From NCBI RefSeq assembly GCF_020523825.1, contig NZ_JAJALK010000011.1, positions 1-64,000 of the forward strand: a stretch of DNA of 64,000 nt. Reading direction: 5' to 3'. Source of the DNA: Methylobacterium brachiatum. GTDB taxonomy: Bacteria > Pseudomonadota > Alphaproteobacteria > Rhizobiales > Beijerinckiaceae. Shown piece by piece: positions 36,175 to 45,179 of the stretch. The notes under the pieces are model-generated. The model was given only the letters and a program-made list of their open reading frames with translations. It had not been told where the DNA came from and did no database searches. A program made the translations under genes and the position numbers. Numbering within the stretch: position 1 is the first letter of the stretch; each line of letters opens with the position of its first letter.

Positions 36175-37098
36175 ATGCAGTCTGATATCGCTCGCCGCGG
36201 CCTTGCCGCGGCGCTCGGCCTGAGCCTCGCCCTGGCCCCCCTCAGCCTGCGGGCCGAGGAACTGACCGGTACCCTCAAGAAGGTGAAGGATAGCGGGGCC
36301 ATCGTCATCGGCTACCGCGACGCCTCGGTGCCGTTCTCCTATCTCGGCGGCGACCAGAAGCCGATCGGCTACGCCCTCGACATCTGCTTCAAGATCGCCG
36401 ACGCCGTGAAGGCCAATCTCGGCCTGCCGAACCTCGAGGTGAAGCTCAACCCGGTCACCTCCGCCACCCGCATCCCGCTGATGGCGAACGGCACGATCGA
36501 CCTCGAATGCGGCTCGACCACCAACAACGCCGAGCGCGAGAAGCAGGTGAACTTCACCAACTCGCACTTCCTGACCGCGACCCGCTACGTCTCGAAGAAG
36601 TCGGCCAACCTGCACACGATCGACGACCTGAAGGGCAAGACCGTCGTGTCGACCTCGGGCACCACGAACATCAAGCAGATCAACGAGGCCAACACCGAGC
36701 GCAAGCTCGGCCTGACGATCCTGCCCGCCAAGGACCATGCCGAGGCGTTCCTGATGGTCGAGACCGGCCGCGCCGTGGCCTTCGTGATGGACGACGTGCT
36801 GCTCGCCTCGCTGGCGGCCTCCGCCAAGGACCCCTCGGCCTACGAGATCTCCACCGAGGCCCTGTCGAAGCCCGAGCCCTACGGCATCATGGTGCGCAAG
36901 GACGACCCGGCCTTCAAGAAGGTCGCGGACGAGGCCACCGCCAAGCTCTACACGAGCCCCGAGGGCAAGGCGCTCTACGACAAGTGGTTCACCAAGCCGA
37001 TCCCGCCGCGCAACATCAACCTCAACCTGCCGATGAGCGCGGAGATGAAGAAGCAGTTCACCACGCCGATCGCCAGCCCCGATCCGGCGGCCTACTGA
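36175..37098 (+). CDS. gltI: Glutamate/aspartate ABC transporter binding protein
   Basis: The 307-residue protein has a signal peptide (about residues 1-27, LSLALAPLSLRA) and the GltI motifs GYRDASVPFSYLGG, IDLECGSTTNNAEREKQVNF, KTVVSTSGTTNIKQIN and EPYGIMVRKDDPAF. It captures acidic amino acids in the periplasm for GltJKL. An AGGAG site precedes the ATG. It is the first gene of gltIJKL and is separated from gltJ by a strong hairpin. Confidence 0.94.
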   Translation: MQSDIARRGLAAALGLSLALAPLSLRAEELTGTLKKVKDSGAIVIGYRDASVPFSYLGGDQKPIGYALDICFKIADAVKANLGLPNLEVKLNPVTSATRIPLMANGTIDLECGSTTNNAEREKQVNFTNSHFLTATRYVSKKSANLHTIDDLKGKTVVSTSGTTNIKQINEANTERKLGLTILPAKDHAEAFLMVETGRAVAFVMDDVLLASLAASAKDPSAYEISTEALSKPEPYGIMVRKDDPAFKKVADEATAKLYTSPEGKALYDKWFTKPIPPRNINLNLPMSAEMKKQFTTPIASPDPAAY

Positions 37099-37118
37099 GC
37101 GTTCGCCGCGAATGATGC

Positions 37119-37144
37119 GCACCGCGGGACCGATCCCGCGGTGC
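37119..37144 (+). terminator. Intercistronic hairpin between gltI and gltJ
   Basis: GCACCGCGGGA (37119-37129) and TCCCGCGGTGC (37134-37144) form a perfect 11-bp stem with a four-base loop. No T-run follows. Such hairpins after a binding-protein gene usually stabilise the upstream mRNA or attenuate the permease genes, so that the binding protein is made in excess. Confidence 0.65.
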
Positions 37145-37175
37145 GTGTTTGCAAGATCAGGATAGAACCGGCGCG

Positions 37176-37898
37176 ATGAACTACAACTGGAACTGGCGGA
37201 TCTTCTTCGACGCCTCGCCGGAGGGCACCGGCACCTATCTCGACATGCTGCTCTCCGGGCTCATGTGGACGATCGCCACCGCCCTGTGCTCGTGGTTCAT
37301 CGCGTTCTTCCTCGGCTCGTTGATCGGGGTGATGCGGACCCTGCCGTCCAAGACCGCCAACGCGATCGGGACAGCCTATGTCGAGCTGTTCCGCAACGTG
37401 CCGCTGCTGGTGCAGATGTTCCTCTGGTACTTCGTGCTGCCCGAGGTGGTGCCGACGCAGGTCGGCGACGCGATCAAGCAATTGCCCGACGCGCCGTTCT
37501 ACACCGCGGTGGTGTGCCTGGGCTTCTTCACCGCCTCGCGGGTGGCCGAGCAAGTCCGGGCGGGCATCCAGTCGCTGCCGCGCGGACAGCGCATGGCCGG
37601 CACCGCGATGGGCTTCACGGTCTACCAGACCTACCGGTACGTCCTGCTGCCGAACGCCTACCGGATCATCCTGCCGCCGATGACCTCCGAATTCCTGAAC
37701 AACCTGAAGAACACTTCCGTGGCCCTAACCATCGGCCTCCTGGAGCTGACCGCCCGGGCCCGCTCGATGCAGGAATTCTCGTTCCAGGTGTTCGAGGCGT
37801 TCACGGCGGCGACACTGCTCTACGTGATCATCAACCTCGTGGTTGTCACCGCCGCGACCTTCCTGGAGCGCGCCGTCACGATCCCGGGCCAGCGCTGA
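37176..37898 (+). CDS. gltJ: Glutamate/aspartate ABC transporter permease GltJ
   Basis: The 240-residue permease starts MNYNWNWRIFFDASPEGTGT, the GltJ-type N terminus, and has five helices. The coupling-helix region reads RVAEQVRAGIQSLPRGQRMA followed by GFTVYQTYRYVLLPNA. It forms a heterodimer channel with GltK. The ATG at 37176 follows a CAGGATAG ribosome-binding site. Confidence 0.94.
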   Translation: MNYNWNWRIFFDASPEGTGTYLDMLLSGLMWTIATALCSWFIAFFLGSLIGVMRTLPSKTANAIGTAYVELFRNVPLLVQMFLWYFVLPEVVPTQVGDAIKQLPDAPFYTAVVCLGFFTASRVAEQVRAGIQSLPRGQRMAGTAMGFTVYQTYRYVLLPNAYRIILPPMTSEFLNNLKNTSVALTIGLLELTARARSMQEFSFQVFEAFTAATLLYVIINLVVVTAATFLERAVTIPGQR

Positions 37899-37961
37899 GG
37901 CGCCGGCCCGCCCCCCGACCTTCCCGCTCCGCCGGCGCACGGCCACCGCGAACAGGCCCCG

Positions 37962-38654
37962 ATGCTCTCGAATTTCGACTTCAACGTCATCCTCTCGTCC
38001 CTGCCCTACCTCTTCGGTCAGGGCATGGTCTTCACGGTGACGCTCACCGCCATGGCGGCCGTCGGCGGCGTGATCATCGGCACGTTGCTGGCGATGGCCC
38101 GGCTGTCGAGCGTGCCGGGGCTCAGCCACATCGCCAAGGGCTATGTCGAGCTGTGCCGCTCGCTGCCGCTGGTGCTGGTGATCTTCTGGTTCTACTTCCT
38201 GGTGCCGTATATCGGCGCCTACGTGACCGGCGCCTCGACCCCGATCCAGGTCGGCGCCTTCCCGTCGGCGCTGATTACCTTCATGGCCTTCGAGGCGGCC
38301 TACTTCTCCGAGATCATGCGCGCGGGCATCCAGTCGATCCCCAAGGGGCAGACCGGGGCGGCCTTGGCGCTCGGCATGAACTACTGGCAGACCATGGCCA
38401 ACGTCGTGCTGCCCCAGGCCTTCCGCAACATGCTGCCGCTGCTGCTGACCCAGACCGTGGTGCTGTTCCAGGACACCTCGCTGGTCTACGTGCTCTCGCT
38501 CACCGACTTCATGGGCGCCGCCTCGAAGGTCGCCCAGCGCGACGGCCGCCTCGTCGAGATGTATATCTTCGCGGCCATCGTCTACTTCGTGATCTGCTTC
38601 ACGGCCTCGTTCCTGGTGCGTCGCCTGCAGCGCCGCGTCGCCATCATCCGCTGA
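37962..38654 (+). CDS. gltK: Glutamate/aspartate ABC transporter permease GltK
   Basis: The 230-residue permease has five helices, VELCRSLPLVLVIFWFYFLV in helix 2-3, and the coupling segment FSEIMRAGIQSIPKGQTGAA with LGMNYWQTMANVVLPQA. Length is normal for a HisMQ-type permease. It lies 63 bases after gltJ and 20 before gltL. Confidence 0.94.
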   Translation: MLSNFDFNVILSSLPYLFGQGMVFTVTLTAMAAVGGVIIGTLLAMARLSSVPGLSHIAKGYVELCRSLPLVLVIFWFYFLVPYIGAYVTGASTPIQVGAFPSALITFMAFEAAYFSEIMRAGIQSIPKGQTGAALALGMNYWQTMANVVLPQAFRNMLPLLLTQTVVLFQDTSLVYVLSLTDFMGAASKVAQRDGRLVEMYIFAAIVYFVICFTASFLVRRLQRRVAIIR

Positions 38655-38674
38655 CCGACACTGGAGTCCGCGCC

Positions 38675-39535
<861 letters not shown>

Positions 39536-39629
39536 TTGTTTTGGGATTTGGCGTTCGCGCAAGATCGAGCGCTTCCCTCTTTCCGCTGCGGATTTCTGAA
39601 TTCACCGACCCTCGGAGGAGGCGCAGGTT

Positions 39630-39723
39630 CCCTCTCCCGTGCGGGAGAGGGACAGGGTGAGGGGTGCGACCCTTCCGGAAAAGTCTGATCCCTCACCCCA
39701 ACCCTCTCCCGCACGGGAGAGGG
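39630..39723. repeat. Compound palindromic repeat after gltL
   Basis: Each end is itself a palindrome, CCCTCTCCCG-N2-CGGGAGAGGG (39630-39651 and 39702-39723). The two arms are also inverted relative to each other, with AGGGTGAGGG at 39654-39663 facing CCCTCACCCC at 39690-39699. The unit could fold as a long hairpin or a three-way structure and may end glt transcription. It is a common type of dispersed repeat in proteobacteria and unrelated to the element at 18222. Confidence 0.8.
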
Positions 39724-39823
39724 GGCACGTCGCGATCTGCGCGCGCCAAAATCTGAAGATCGTCGTCACTGCGGCAATAGGAAAGCGGCGCGCTTTTTCA
39801 CGGCCGGCGACGCATCCGCGCGT

Positions 39824-40843
39824 CTAACCCACCCCCGCCTGCGCGGCCCGATACTCGCGCCCGTGCTGGCAATAGCCCTCGACGATGCGGATCATCATCG
39901 CGCGTTTCTCGGCGTCGAGGGGGGACAGGATCCGGGCCGGGCGGCCGCCCCAGAGATAGCCGGCCTCCAGGATCTGGCCGGGATCCGTGGTGGCGCCGGC
40001 CGCCAGCATGACGTCGTCGGCGATCAGCGTGCCGGGCGCCACCGTGGCGCCGATCCCGATCAGCGCCCGGGCGCCGATCCGGCAATCGGCGATCCGGACG
40101 TTGTGCGCGATGGTCGTGTCGCGCCCGATCACCACGCCCTCGGCCCGGGTGCGGATCGTGGTGTTGTCCTGGATGTTGGTGTCGGCCCCGACCACGATCG
40201 GCCCGACCTCGGCGTTCAGGTCGCAGCAGAACAGCACGCTGGCGCCGGCCCCGAGGCTGACCCGGCCGCGCAGGCGCGCGGTGCGGGCGACGAACACGCT
40301 GTCCTCGACCTCGGGCGGCCGCCCGGGATCTGCGGCCGCGCCGTCGCCCATCCGCTCGCGCAGGCGCTCGGCCCGCTCGGCGACCTCGTCCGGGCCCACC
40401 GGCCGGCTCGGCCGCGCCGGGCTGCCGGCATAGGCGTGGCCGCCTTCGAGCTTCATGCGGGGGAACACGGTCGCGCCGGCCTCGATCACCGTGTGGTCGC
40501 CGATCTCGGCCCCGTCGAGGATCACCACGTCGTCCTCGATCACGACGTCGGAGCCCACCGTGCAGGCATGCACGACGCTGTTGCGCCCGACCGTGACCCG
40601 GTCGCCGACCTGCGTCCCGTGGGTGAGCGTGGCGATATGCACCGTCGAGCGGTGGCCCAGCCAGAACCGGTCCCCGAGGGTGATGGCCTGCCCGTCGGCG
40701 CGGATCACCGCCTCGTCGCCGATCCAGGCCTGCGTGCCGATGCGGGCGGCGCCGATCACCGTGCTGCCGCGCCCGCACCAGACCGGGCGGCTCGCGAAAT
40801 CCGGCAGGACGCCCGCGTAGGGCAGGATCAGGTCGGGGGTCAC
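39824..40843 (-). CDS. Tandem gamma-carbonic-anhydrase-fold protein (two left-handed beta-helix domains)
   Basis: The 339-residue protein contains two successive hexapeptide-repeat domains, residues about 20-160 and 180-330, each ending in the Gly-x-Pro-Ala-Arg turn and a C-terminal helix of gamma-carbonic-anhydrase relatives. Relative to Cam, domain 1 keeps His69 and His92 (equivalents of His81 and His122) and Arg48/Asp50, but has Arg87 where His117 belongs. Domain 2 keeps His247 (His117) and Gln225, but has Arg231 and Ala252 at the other two ligand positions. The start is GTG at 40843, with GGAGAAGGA before it. Single-domain relatives are about 170-200 residues. Activity is unknown; moaE lies divergently. 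Confidence 0.82.
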   Translation of the reverse strand: MTPDLILPYAGVLPDFASRPVWCGRGSTVIGAARIGTQAWIGDEAVIRADGQAITLGDRFWLGHRSTVHIATLTHGTQVGDRVTVGRNSVVHACTVGSDVVIEDDVVILDGAEIGDHTVIEAGATVFPRMKLEGGHAYAGSPARPSRPVGPDEVAERAERLRERMGDGAAADPGRPPEVEDSVFVARTARLRGRVSLGAGASVLFCCDLNAEVGPIVVGADTNIQDNTTIRTRAEGVVIGRDTTIAHNVRIADCRIGARALIGIGATVAPGTLIADDVMLAAGATTDPGQILEAGYLWGGRPARILSPLDAEKRAMMIRIVEGYCQHGREYRAAQAGVG

Positions 40844-40993
40844 ACGGTTATCCTTCTCCGCCGGTTGCCAACCGATCACGCCCGCGGGCGAATGCGGCTC
40901 AGCGTGCCATATAGAGGCGCGGCCGGGTGTGACAGGCGCGGGAGCGTCCCGCGCCGCCCGAAGACCGCCGGACGAGGATCGTTGGACCCGACC

Positions 40994-41461
40994 ATGAGTG
41001 CCCCCGCCCCGAGCGTCGCCATCCAGGCCGAGCCCTTCGACACCGCCGCCGAGATCGCCCGGATCGGCGCCGAGCTCGGCGGACGGGCCGGCGCGATCGT
41101 CACCTTCACGGGCCTGTGCCGGGACGAGGGCGGGCGCCTCGCCGCCCTGGAGCTCGAACATTACCCCGGCATGGCCGAGGCCGAGATCCTCCGGGTCGCC
41201 GAGGCGGCCGTTGCCCGCTGGCCGCTCCAGGCCCTGCGGGTGATCCACCGGCACGGCTTGGTGTCGCCGGGCGACGGCATCGTGCTGGTGGTGACCGCCT
41301 CGAGCCACCGGGTCGCGGCCTTCGAGGCGGCGGATTTCCTGATGGATTATCTCAAGACCCGCGCGCCGTTCTGGAAGCGCGAGCACCTGGCCGACGGCAC
41401 CACCGGCGGCTGGGTCGAGGCCGCCGCCCACGACGACGCGGCGGCCGAGCGCTGGCGCTGA
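40994..41461 (+). CDS. moaE: Molybdopterin synthase catalytic subunit MoaE
   Basis: The 155-residue protein has the MoaE landmarks: VTFTGLCRDEGG with Arg43, LELEHYPGMAE, VIHRHGLVSPGD, SSHR, and the catalytic pair Lys121/Lys128 in LKTRAPFWKRE. With thiocarboxylated MoaD it converts precursor Z to molybdopterin. moaD is not adjacent here. The gene is divergent from the tandem beta-helix gene and convergent with a tiny membrane-protein gene. Confidence 0.95.
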   Translation: MSAPAPSVAIQAEPFDTAAEIARIGAELGGRAGAIVTFTGLCRDEGGRLAALELEHYPGMAEAEILRVAEAAVARWPLQALRVIHRHGLVSPGDGIVLVVTASSHRVAAFEAADFLMDYLKTRAPFWKREHLADGTTGGWVEAAAHDDAAAERWR

Positions 41462-41467
41462 TCCGGC

Positions 41468-41608
41468 CTACAGGATCGCGTTGAGCAGCACGGCCGCGAG
41501 GCCGCCCGCGATCGCCAGGCCGAGGAGAACCACGCTGCTGAGCTGGTCCCCCGTATCCACGGTCCGGCCGGGGCCGAGGGAACGGGTATGGGGCTCGTTG
41601 CTGCTCAC
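41468..41608 (-). CDS. Tiny single-helix membrane protein (46 residues)
   Basis: The frame starts with GTG at 41608 behind a good AGGAGAG ribosome-binding site and encodes a short polar N terminus (MSSNEPHTRSLGPGRTVDTG) followed by one hydrophobic helix (SSVVLLGLAIAGGLAAVLLN). It lies six bases from the end of moaE on the other strand. The SD and the clean membrane helix argue for a real gene; no family is known to me. Confidence 0.55.
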   Translation of the reverse strand: MSSNEPHTRSLGPGRTVDTGDQLSSVVLLGLAIAGGLAAVLLNAIL

Positions 41609-41772
41609 GCGGTCTCTCCTGGGGGCGCCCGGCCCCCTGCGGGGGCGGCTGCGCGGGCGGACAACGCGCGAAACGCCGTCCGGTCTCGGCGCACCGCACA
41701 CAAGCTGATAGAGAGCCACACTTGACCATGGCCGGCCCGCGGCGTTCGTGAGCCCGCGGTACGGGAGCGGTG

Positions 41773-42918
41773 ATGACGGACGGTCAATCTCGGGACTTGG
41801 ACGGCCCGGTCGGGCCCTGGCAGGGCGCCTTGCCGCTGGCGGCCTCCGGCATCGCCGTCGTCTGCTTCACGGCGGCGCTGGCGCTCGCCTGGATGTCGGT
41901 GGGCACGCTGCTGCTGATCTTCGCGGGCGTGCTGCTCGGCGTGTTCCTCGACGGCCTGACCCGGGGGCTCGGCCGCGTCCTGCCCCTGCCCCGGGGCGTG
42001 CGCCTGACCATCGCGAGCCTCGCGGTCGCGGTCGCGGCGATCGGCTTCGGGACCTATGGCGGCGCCACCATCGTGCAGCAGGGGCGCGACCTCGGCACCA
42101 CGATCAAGGACCAGGCCGGCACTGTGTCGAGCTGGCTGTCCGAGCGCGGCATCGACGTGCCGAGCCTCGCGCCGCAGGGCGGCGGCAAGGACGGCTCCAC
42201 CGACGCGAGCCAGCGGGAGGGCGGTCTCGGCGGCCTCGCCAACGGCCTGCTCAAGGGCAGCAGCTCGATCGTGTCCGATGCGGGCAGCGTCCTCGGGCCG
42301 GCGGCGGCCGTGATCCTCGGGCTGTTCGACGCGCTCGGAAACCTGCTGGTGATCGCCTTCCTGGGGCTCGCCTTCGCGGCCGACCCGGAGGCCTACCGCG
42401 ACGGGGTGCTGCGCTTCGTGCCCCCGCAGAAGCGCCGCCGCGCGGCCAAGGTCCTCGACGGTGCCGGCGAGACCCTGCGGCACTGGCTGTTCGGCCAGCT
42501 GATCATCATGGCGGTGATCTTCGTCTGCACCTGGGCCGGGCTGGCCTTCCTGGGGATCGGCGGCGCGCTGATCCTCGGCCTCCAGGCCGGGCTGCTGGCC
42601 TTCGTGCCGACCGTGGGCCCGCTGGTGGCGGGTCTCGTGATCATCCTGGCGGCCCTGGCCTCGGGCCTGAAGGCGGTCATCGGCTCGATCGGCGTCTACC
42701 TGGCGGTGCAGTGCCTGGAGAGCTACGGGCTGACGCCGTTCATCCAGAAGCGGGCGCTGGACATCCCGCCGGCCACGATATTCGCCGGCCAGCTGATCCT
42801 GGGCGTGATCTTCGGCCTCTGGGGCATCGCCCTGGCGCTGCCCCTGATGGCGGTGATCAAGGTCCTGCTGGAGCAGCTCTACGTCGAGGACACGCTGCAC
42901 GAGCAGCCGAGCAGTTGA
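41773..42918 (+). CDS. AI-2E/PerM-family membrane transporter
   Basis: The 381-residue protein has about eight helices and the family's C-terminal pattern: ALILGLQAGLLAFVPTVGPL, then LESYGLTPFIQKRALDIPPA and GVIFGLWGIALALPLMAVIK. Members export AI-2 or act as ion antiporters; the substrate is not known here. A Gly/Ser-rich periplasmic or cytoplasmic loop (about residues 130-160) separates the halves. The ATG at 41773 follows a GGGAGCGG site. It converges on argC. Confidence 0.85.
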   Translation: MTDGQSRDLDGPVGPWQGALPLAASGIAVVCFTAALALAWMSVGTLLLIFAGVLLGVFLDGLTRGLGRVLPLPRGVRLTIASLAVAVAAIGFGTYGGATIVQQGRDLGTTIKDQAGTVSSWLSERGIDVPSLAPQGGGKDGSTDASQREGGLGGLANGLLKGSSSIVSDAGSVLGPAAAVILGLFDALGNLLVIAFLGLAFAADPEAYRDGVLRFVPPQKRRRAAKVLDGAGETLRHWLFGQLIIMAVIFVCTWAGLAFLGIGGALILGLQAGLLAFVPTVGPLVAGLVIILAALASGLKAVIGSIGVYLAVQCLESYGLTPFIQKRALDIPPATIFAGQLILGVIFGLWGIALALPLMAVIKVLLEQLYVEDTLHEQPSS

Positions 42919-42937
42919 GGCGCGCGGCGCGTCGCCG

Positions 42938-43915
42938 TCACGGCCAGATCGGCGCGCCGTCCAGCCCCGCGGTTTCCGGCAGGCCGCAGATCAGGTTCGC
43001 GTTCTGCACCGCCTGACCGGCGGCGCCCTTGCCGAGATTGTCGACCACGCCCATCGCGATCACCAGGTTGCGCGCGGGATCGGCCGCATAGCTGACGAAA
43101 GCCAGGTTCGAGCCGGTCGCCCATTTGGTCTGCGGCGGCCTGTCGGTCACGCGCACGAAGGCCCGCCCGGCATAGAAGCGCCGGGCCGCGTCCAGGCACT
43201 GGCTCGTGGTGGCCTGGCCGCGGCCATAGATCGTGACGAGGATGCCGCGGGTCATCGGCACCAGATGGGGCGTGAACACCAGGCCGGCCGCGCTGCCGCC
43301 GCTCAGCCGCTCGATCGTCTCGGCGATCTCGGGCATGTGGACATGCTCGAGCAGGCCGTAGGGCACGAGGTTCTCGTTGGTCTCGGCGTAGCCGAACCGG
43401 CTGTCGGCGCCGCCCCGGCCGGCTCCGGAGAGGCCGGTCTTGGCGTCGATCACGATGTTGCCGGGCTCGATCAGCCTGTCGGCCAGCAGCGGGGCCAGCG
43501 CGGTCAGCGTCGCCGCGGGGAAGCAGCCCGGGTTGGCGACGCGGGTCCGGCCCGCGATCTGGGCTGGCCAGACATCGGCCAGGCCGTAGGCCCAATGCGC
43601 GACATAGCGGTGGTCGCCGCCGATATCGACGATCTTCACGTCCGTGGGGACGCGCGCCAGCGCCGCTTCCGACATGCCCGTGGGCAGCGACGCGAACAGC
43701 ACGCCGAGCTTCGGCAGGGCCTCGGGGTCCCATGGCTCGATCCTCAGCTCCGCCAGCTTGGCCGGGACACCGGGAAAGCGCTCCACCAAGCGGCTGCCGG
43801 CGCTGCCCTCGCCCGCGGCGTAGACCAACTCGAAGGACGGGTGGCTCGCGATCAGGCGCATCGCCTCGCCGCCGCCAAACCCGCTGATCCCGACAATGCC
43901 GACGCGGAGGCTCAT
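42938..43915 (-). CDS. argC: N-acetyl-gamma-glutamyl-phosphate reductase
   Basis: The 325-residue enzyme makes N-acetylglutamate semialdehyde in arginine synthesis. It has an N-terminal NADP-binding region (GIVGISGFGGGEAMRL), active-site Cys131 in NPGCFPAA, and the later HLVPMTRGIL with the conserved His. The C terminus reads KGAAGQAVQNANLICGLPE. The start at 43915 follows AGAAGGA; a further ATG nine codons upstream lacks this. A hairpin with a T-tract stands just upstream (43941-43971). Confidence 0.95.
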   Translation of the reverse strand: MSLRVGIVGISGFGGGEAMRLIASHPSFELVYAAGEGSAGSRLVERFPGVPAKLAELRIEPWDPEALPKLGVLFASLPTGMSEAALARVPTDVKIVDIGGDHRYVAHWAYGLADVWPAQIAGRTRVANPGCFPAATLTALAPLLADRLIEPGNIVIDAKTGLSGAGRGGADSRFGYAETNENLVPYGLLEHVHMPEIAETIERLSGGSAAGLVFTPHLVPMTRGILVTIYGRGQATTSQCLDAARRFYAGRAFVRVTDRPPQTKWATGSNLAFVSYAADPARNLVIAMGVVDNLGKGAAGQAVQNANLICGLPETAGLDGAPIWP

Positions 43916-43940
43916 GGTGGTGTCCTTCTGGAGTTCGGGC

Positions 43941-43971
43941 AAAAGAAAACCCCCGGAGCCGAGGGCTGCGG
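43941..43971 (-). terminator. Terminator-like hairpin in the argC leader
   Basis: On the minus strand CCGCAGCC (43971-43964) pairs with GGCTCCGG (43960-43953) with one mismatch, and is followed by TTTTCTTTT (43949-43941). The structure ends 26 bases before the argC ATG. It could end an upstream transcript or act as an attenuator of argC. Confidence 0.5.
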
Positions 43972-44312
43972 AGGTTCAGGAACGCGGGCCTGGGCCGGTC
44001 CGGCGGGCGAGGCCTACGGTGAGGCCGTCACGACGCGGAAGGACACGGATCGACGCGCAGCCCGAGAAGCCGCCGCTTGGGGGCAGCGACGTCGGCGTCG
44101 GTCACAGAGGGTCCGGTTCCTGGGCATGGCGCGCGAGCATGTTGCTGCCCGCCTGCCTCGTCAACCGGAATGTCGGCCCAGCCCTCGGGCGGGGACGCGG
44201 GCAGCGGCCGCGCCAGGACCCCTTCCGGGAGGCCCGGCGTGGGTTGGAGCCGCTCGGTGGAGCCGGCGACCGGACCCGTGAGCGCGATCGCCCCGGGCCT
44301 CGCCCGGTTCGG
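43972..44312. other. Region between argC and the SDR gene; possible Arg-rich leader frame
   Basis: About 340 bases lie between the argC leader hairpin and the end of the SDR gene. I see no conserved gene. A 37-codon minus-strand frame from ATG at 44127 to TAG at 44014 contains five consecutive Arg codons (44100-44086) and eleven Arg in all; it lacks a clear ribosome-binding site. Arg-rich chance frames are common at this GC content, so a leader-peptide role is only a possibility. Confidence 0.2.
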
Positions 44313-45068
44313 TCAGACCTGCGCTTGGCCGCCGTCGACGAAGAACTCGGCGCCGTTGACGAAGCTCGCCGCGTCCGAAGCCAGGAAGAGAACCACCTTG
44401 GCGATCTCCTCCGGCTCACCGACCCGCCCGAGCGGGATCCGTGAGCCCAGGGCGTCGAGAAGGCCCTGCTGCTTTTCCGCATCCTCGCCGGCCAGGCCGA
44501 CGAGGCCTGGCGTGCGCGTCGCGCCGGGGCTGACGACGTTGACGCGGATGCCGCGATCCTTGAGGTCGAGGATCCAGCTGCGGGCGAAGTTGCGCACCGC
44601 CGCCTTGCTGGCCGAGTAGACGCTGAAGGCGGGCGTCCCCTCGATCCCCGCGGTCGAGCCGGTCAGCACGATCGCGCCGCCATCCTTCAGGAGCGGAAGG
44701 GCTTTCTGAACGGTGAAGAGCGTGCCCTTCACGTTGGTGTCGAAGGTCTGGTCGAACTGTTCCTCGGTGATGGCACCGAGCGGGGCGAACCCGCCGCCAC
44801 CCGCATTGGCGAAGACGACATCGATCTGCGCGTGCTTCTGCTGGACCGCATCGTAGAGGCGGTCGATATCGGCGAAGGTCGCCATGTCGCCGCGCACGCC
44901 CGTCACGCGACCGCCGATCGCCGTCACGGCCGCGTCCAGCGCATCCTGACGGCGTCCGGTGATGAAGACGGACGCGCCTTCCTGCGAGAAGGCCTTGGCG
45001 GTCGCGAGACCGATGCCGCTCGTGGCGCCGGTCACCACCACCACCTTGTTCTCAAATCGGTTGGTCAT
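44313..45068 (-). CDS. Short-chain dehydrogenase/reductase (SDR)
   Basis: The 251-residue oxidoreductase has the classical SDR pattern: TGATSGIG for cofactor binding (residues 13-20), NAGGG (88-92), and the catalytic Ser138, Tyr151 and Lys155 (YSASK). ITGRR after beta-2 suggests NADP(H) preference. The substrate cannot be read from the sequence. It is divergent from a LysR gene across 111 bases that contain a clean inverted repeat, so the LysR protein probably controls it. Confidence 0.9.
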   Translation of the reverse strand: MTNRFENKVVVVTGATSGIGLATAKAFSQEGASVFITGRRQDALDAAVTAIGGRVTGVRGDMATFADIDRLYDAVQQKHAQIDVVFANAGGGGFAPLGAITEEQFDQTFDTNVKGTLFTVQKALPLLKDGGAIVLTGSTAGIEGTPAFSVYSASKAAVRNFARSWILDLKDRGIRVNVVSPGATRTPGLVGLAGEDAEKQQGLLDALGSRIPLGRVGEPEEIAKVVLFLASDAASFVNGAEFFVDGGQAQV

Positions 45069-45161
45069 CGTCGTTCCCTCGGGTTCAGCGGCGCGGCGGC
45101 CGATGCCGAGAGAGATGCGCCGACAACGATGATCCTTGCAGAGGGCAAATCCGGCACTTAG

Positions 45162-45179
45162 CGTTCCATTCAAGGAACG
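45162..45179. promoter_or_regulatory. Inverted repeat in the SDR/LysR divergent promoter
   Basis: CGTTCC (45162-45167) and GGAACG (45174-45179) form perfect arms around six bases and end right at the lysR start codon. Its position suits autorepression and control of the divergent SDR gene. The sequence does not obviously follow the T-N11-A core, so binding by LysR is inferred from location. Confidence 0.45.

Noticed and set aside
35982..36185. Short frame upstream of gltI
   Set aside because: It has no ribosome-binding site, no conserved motif, and overlaps the gltI start.
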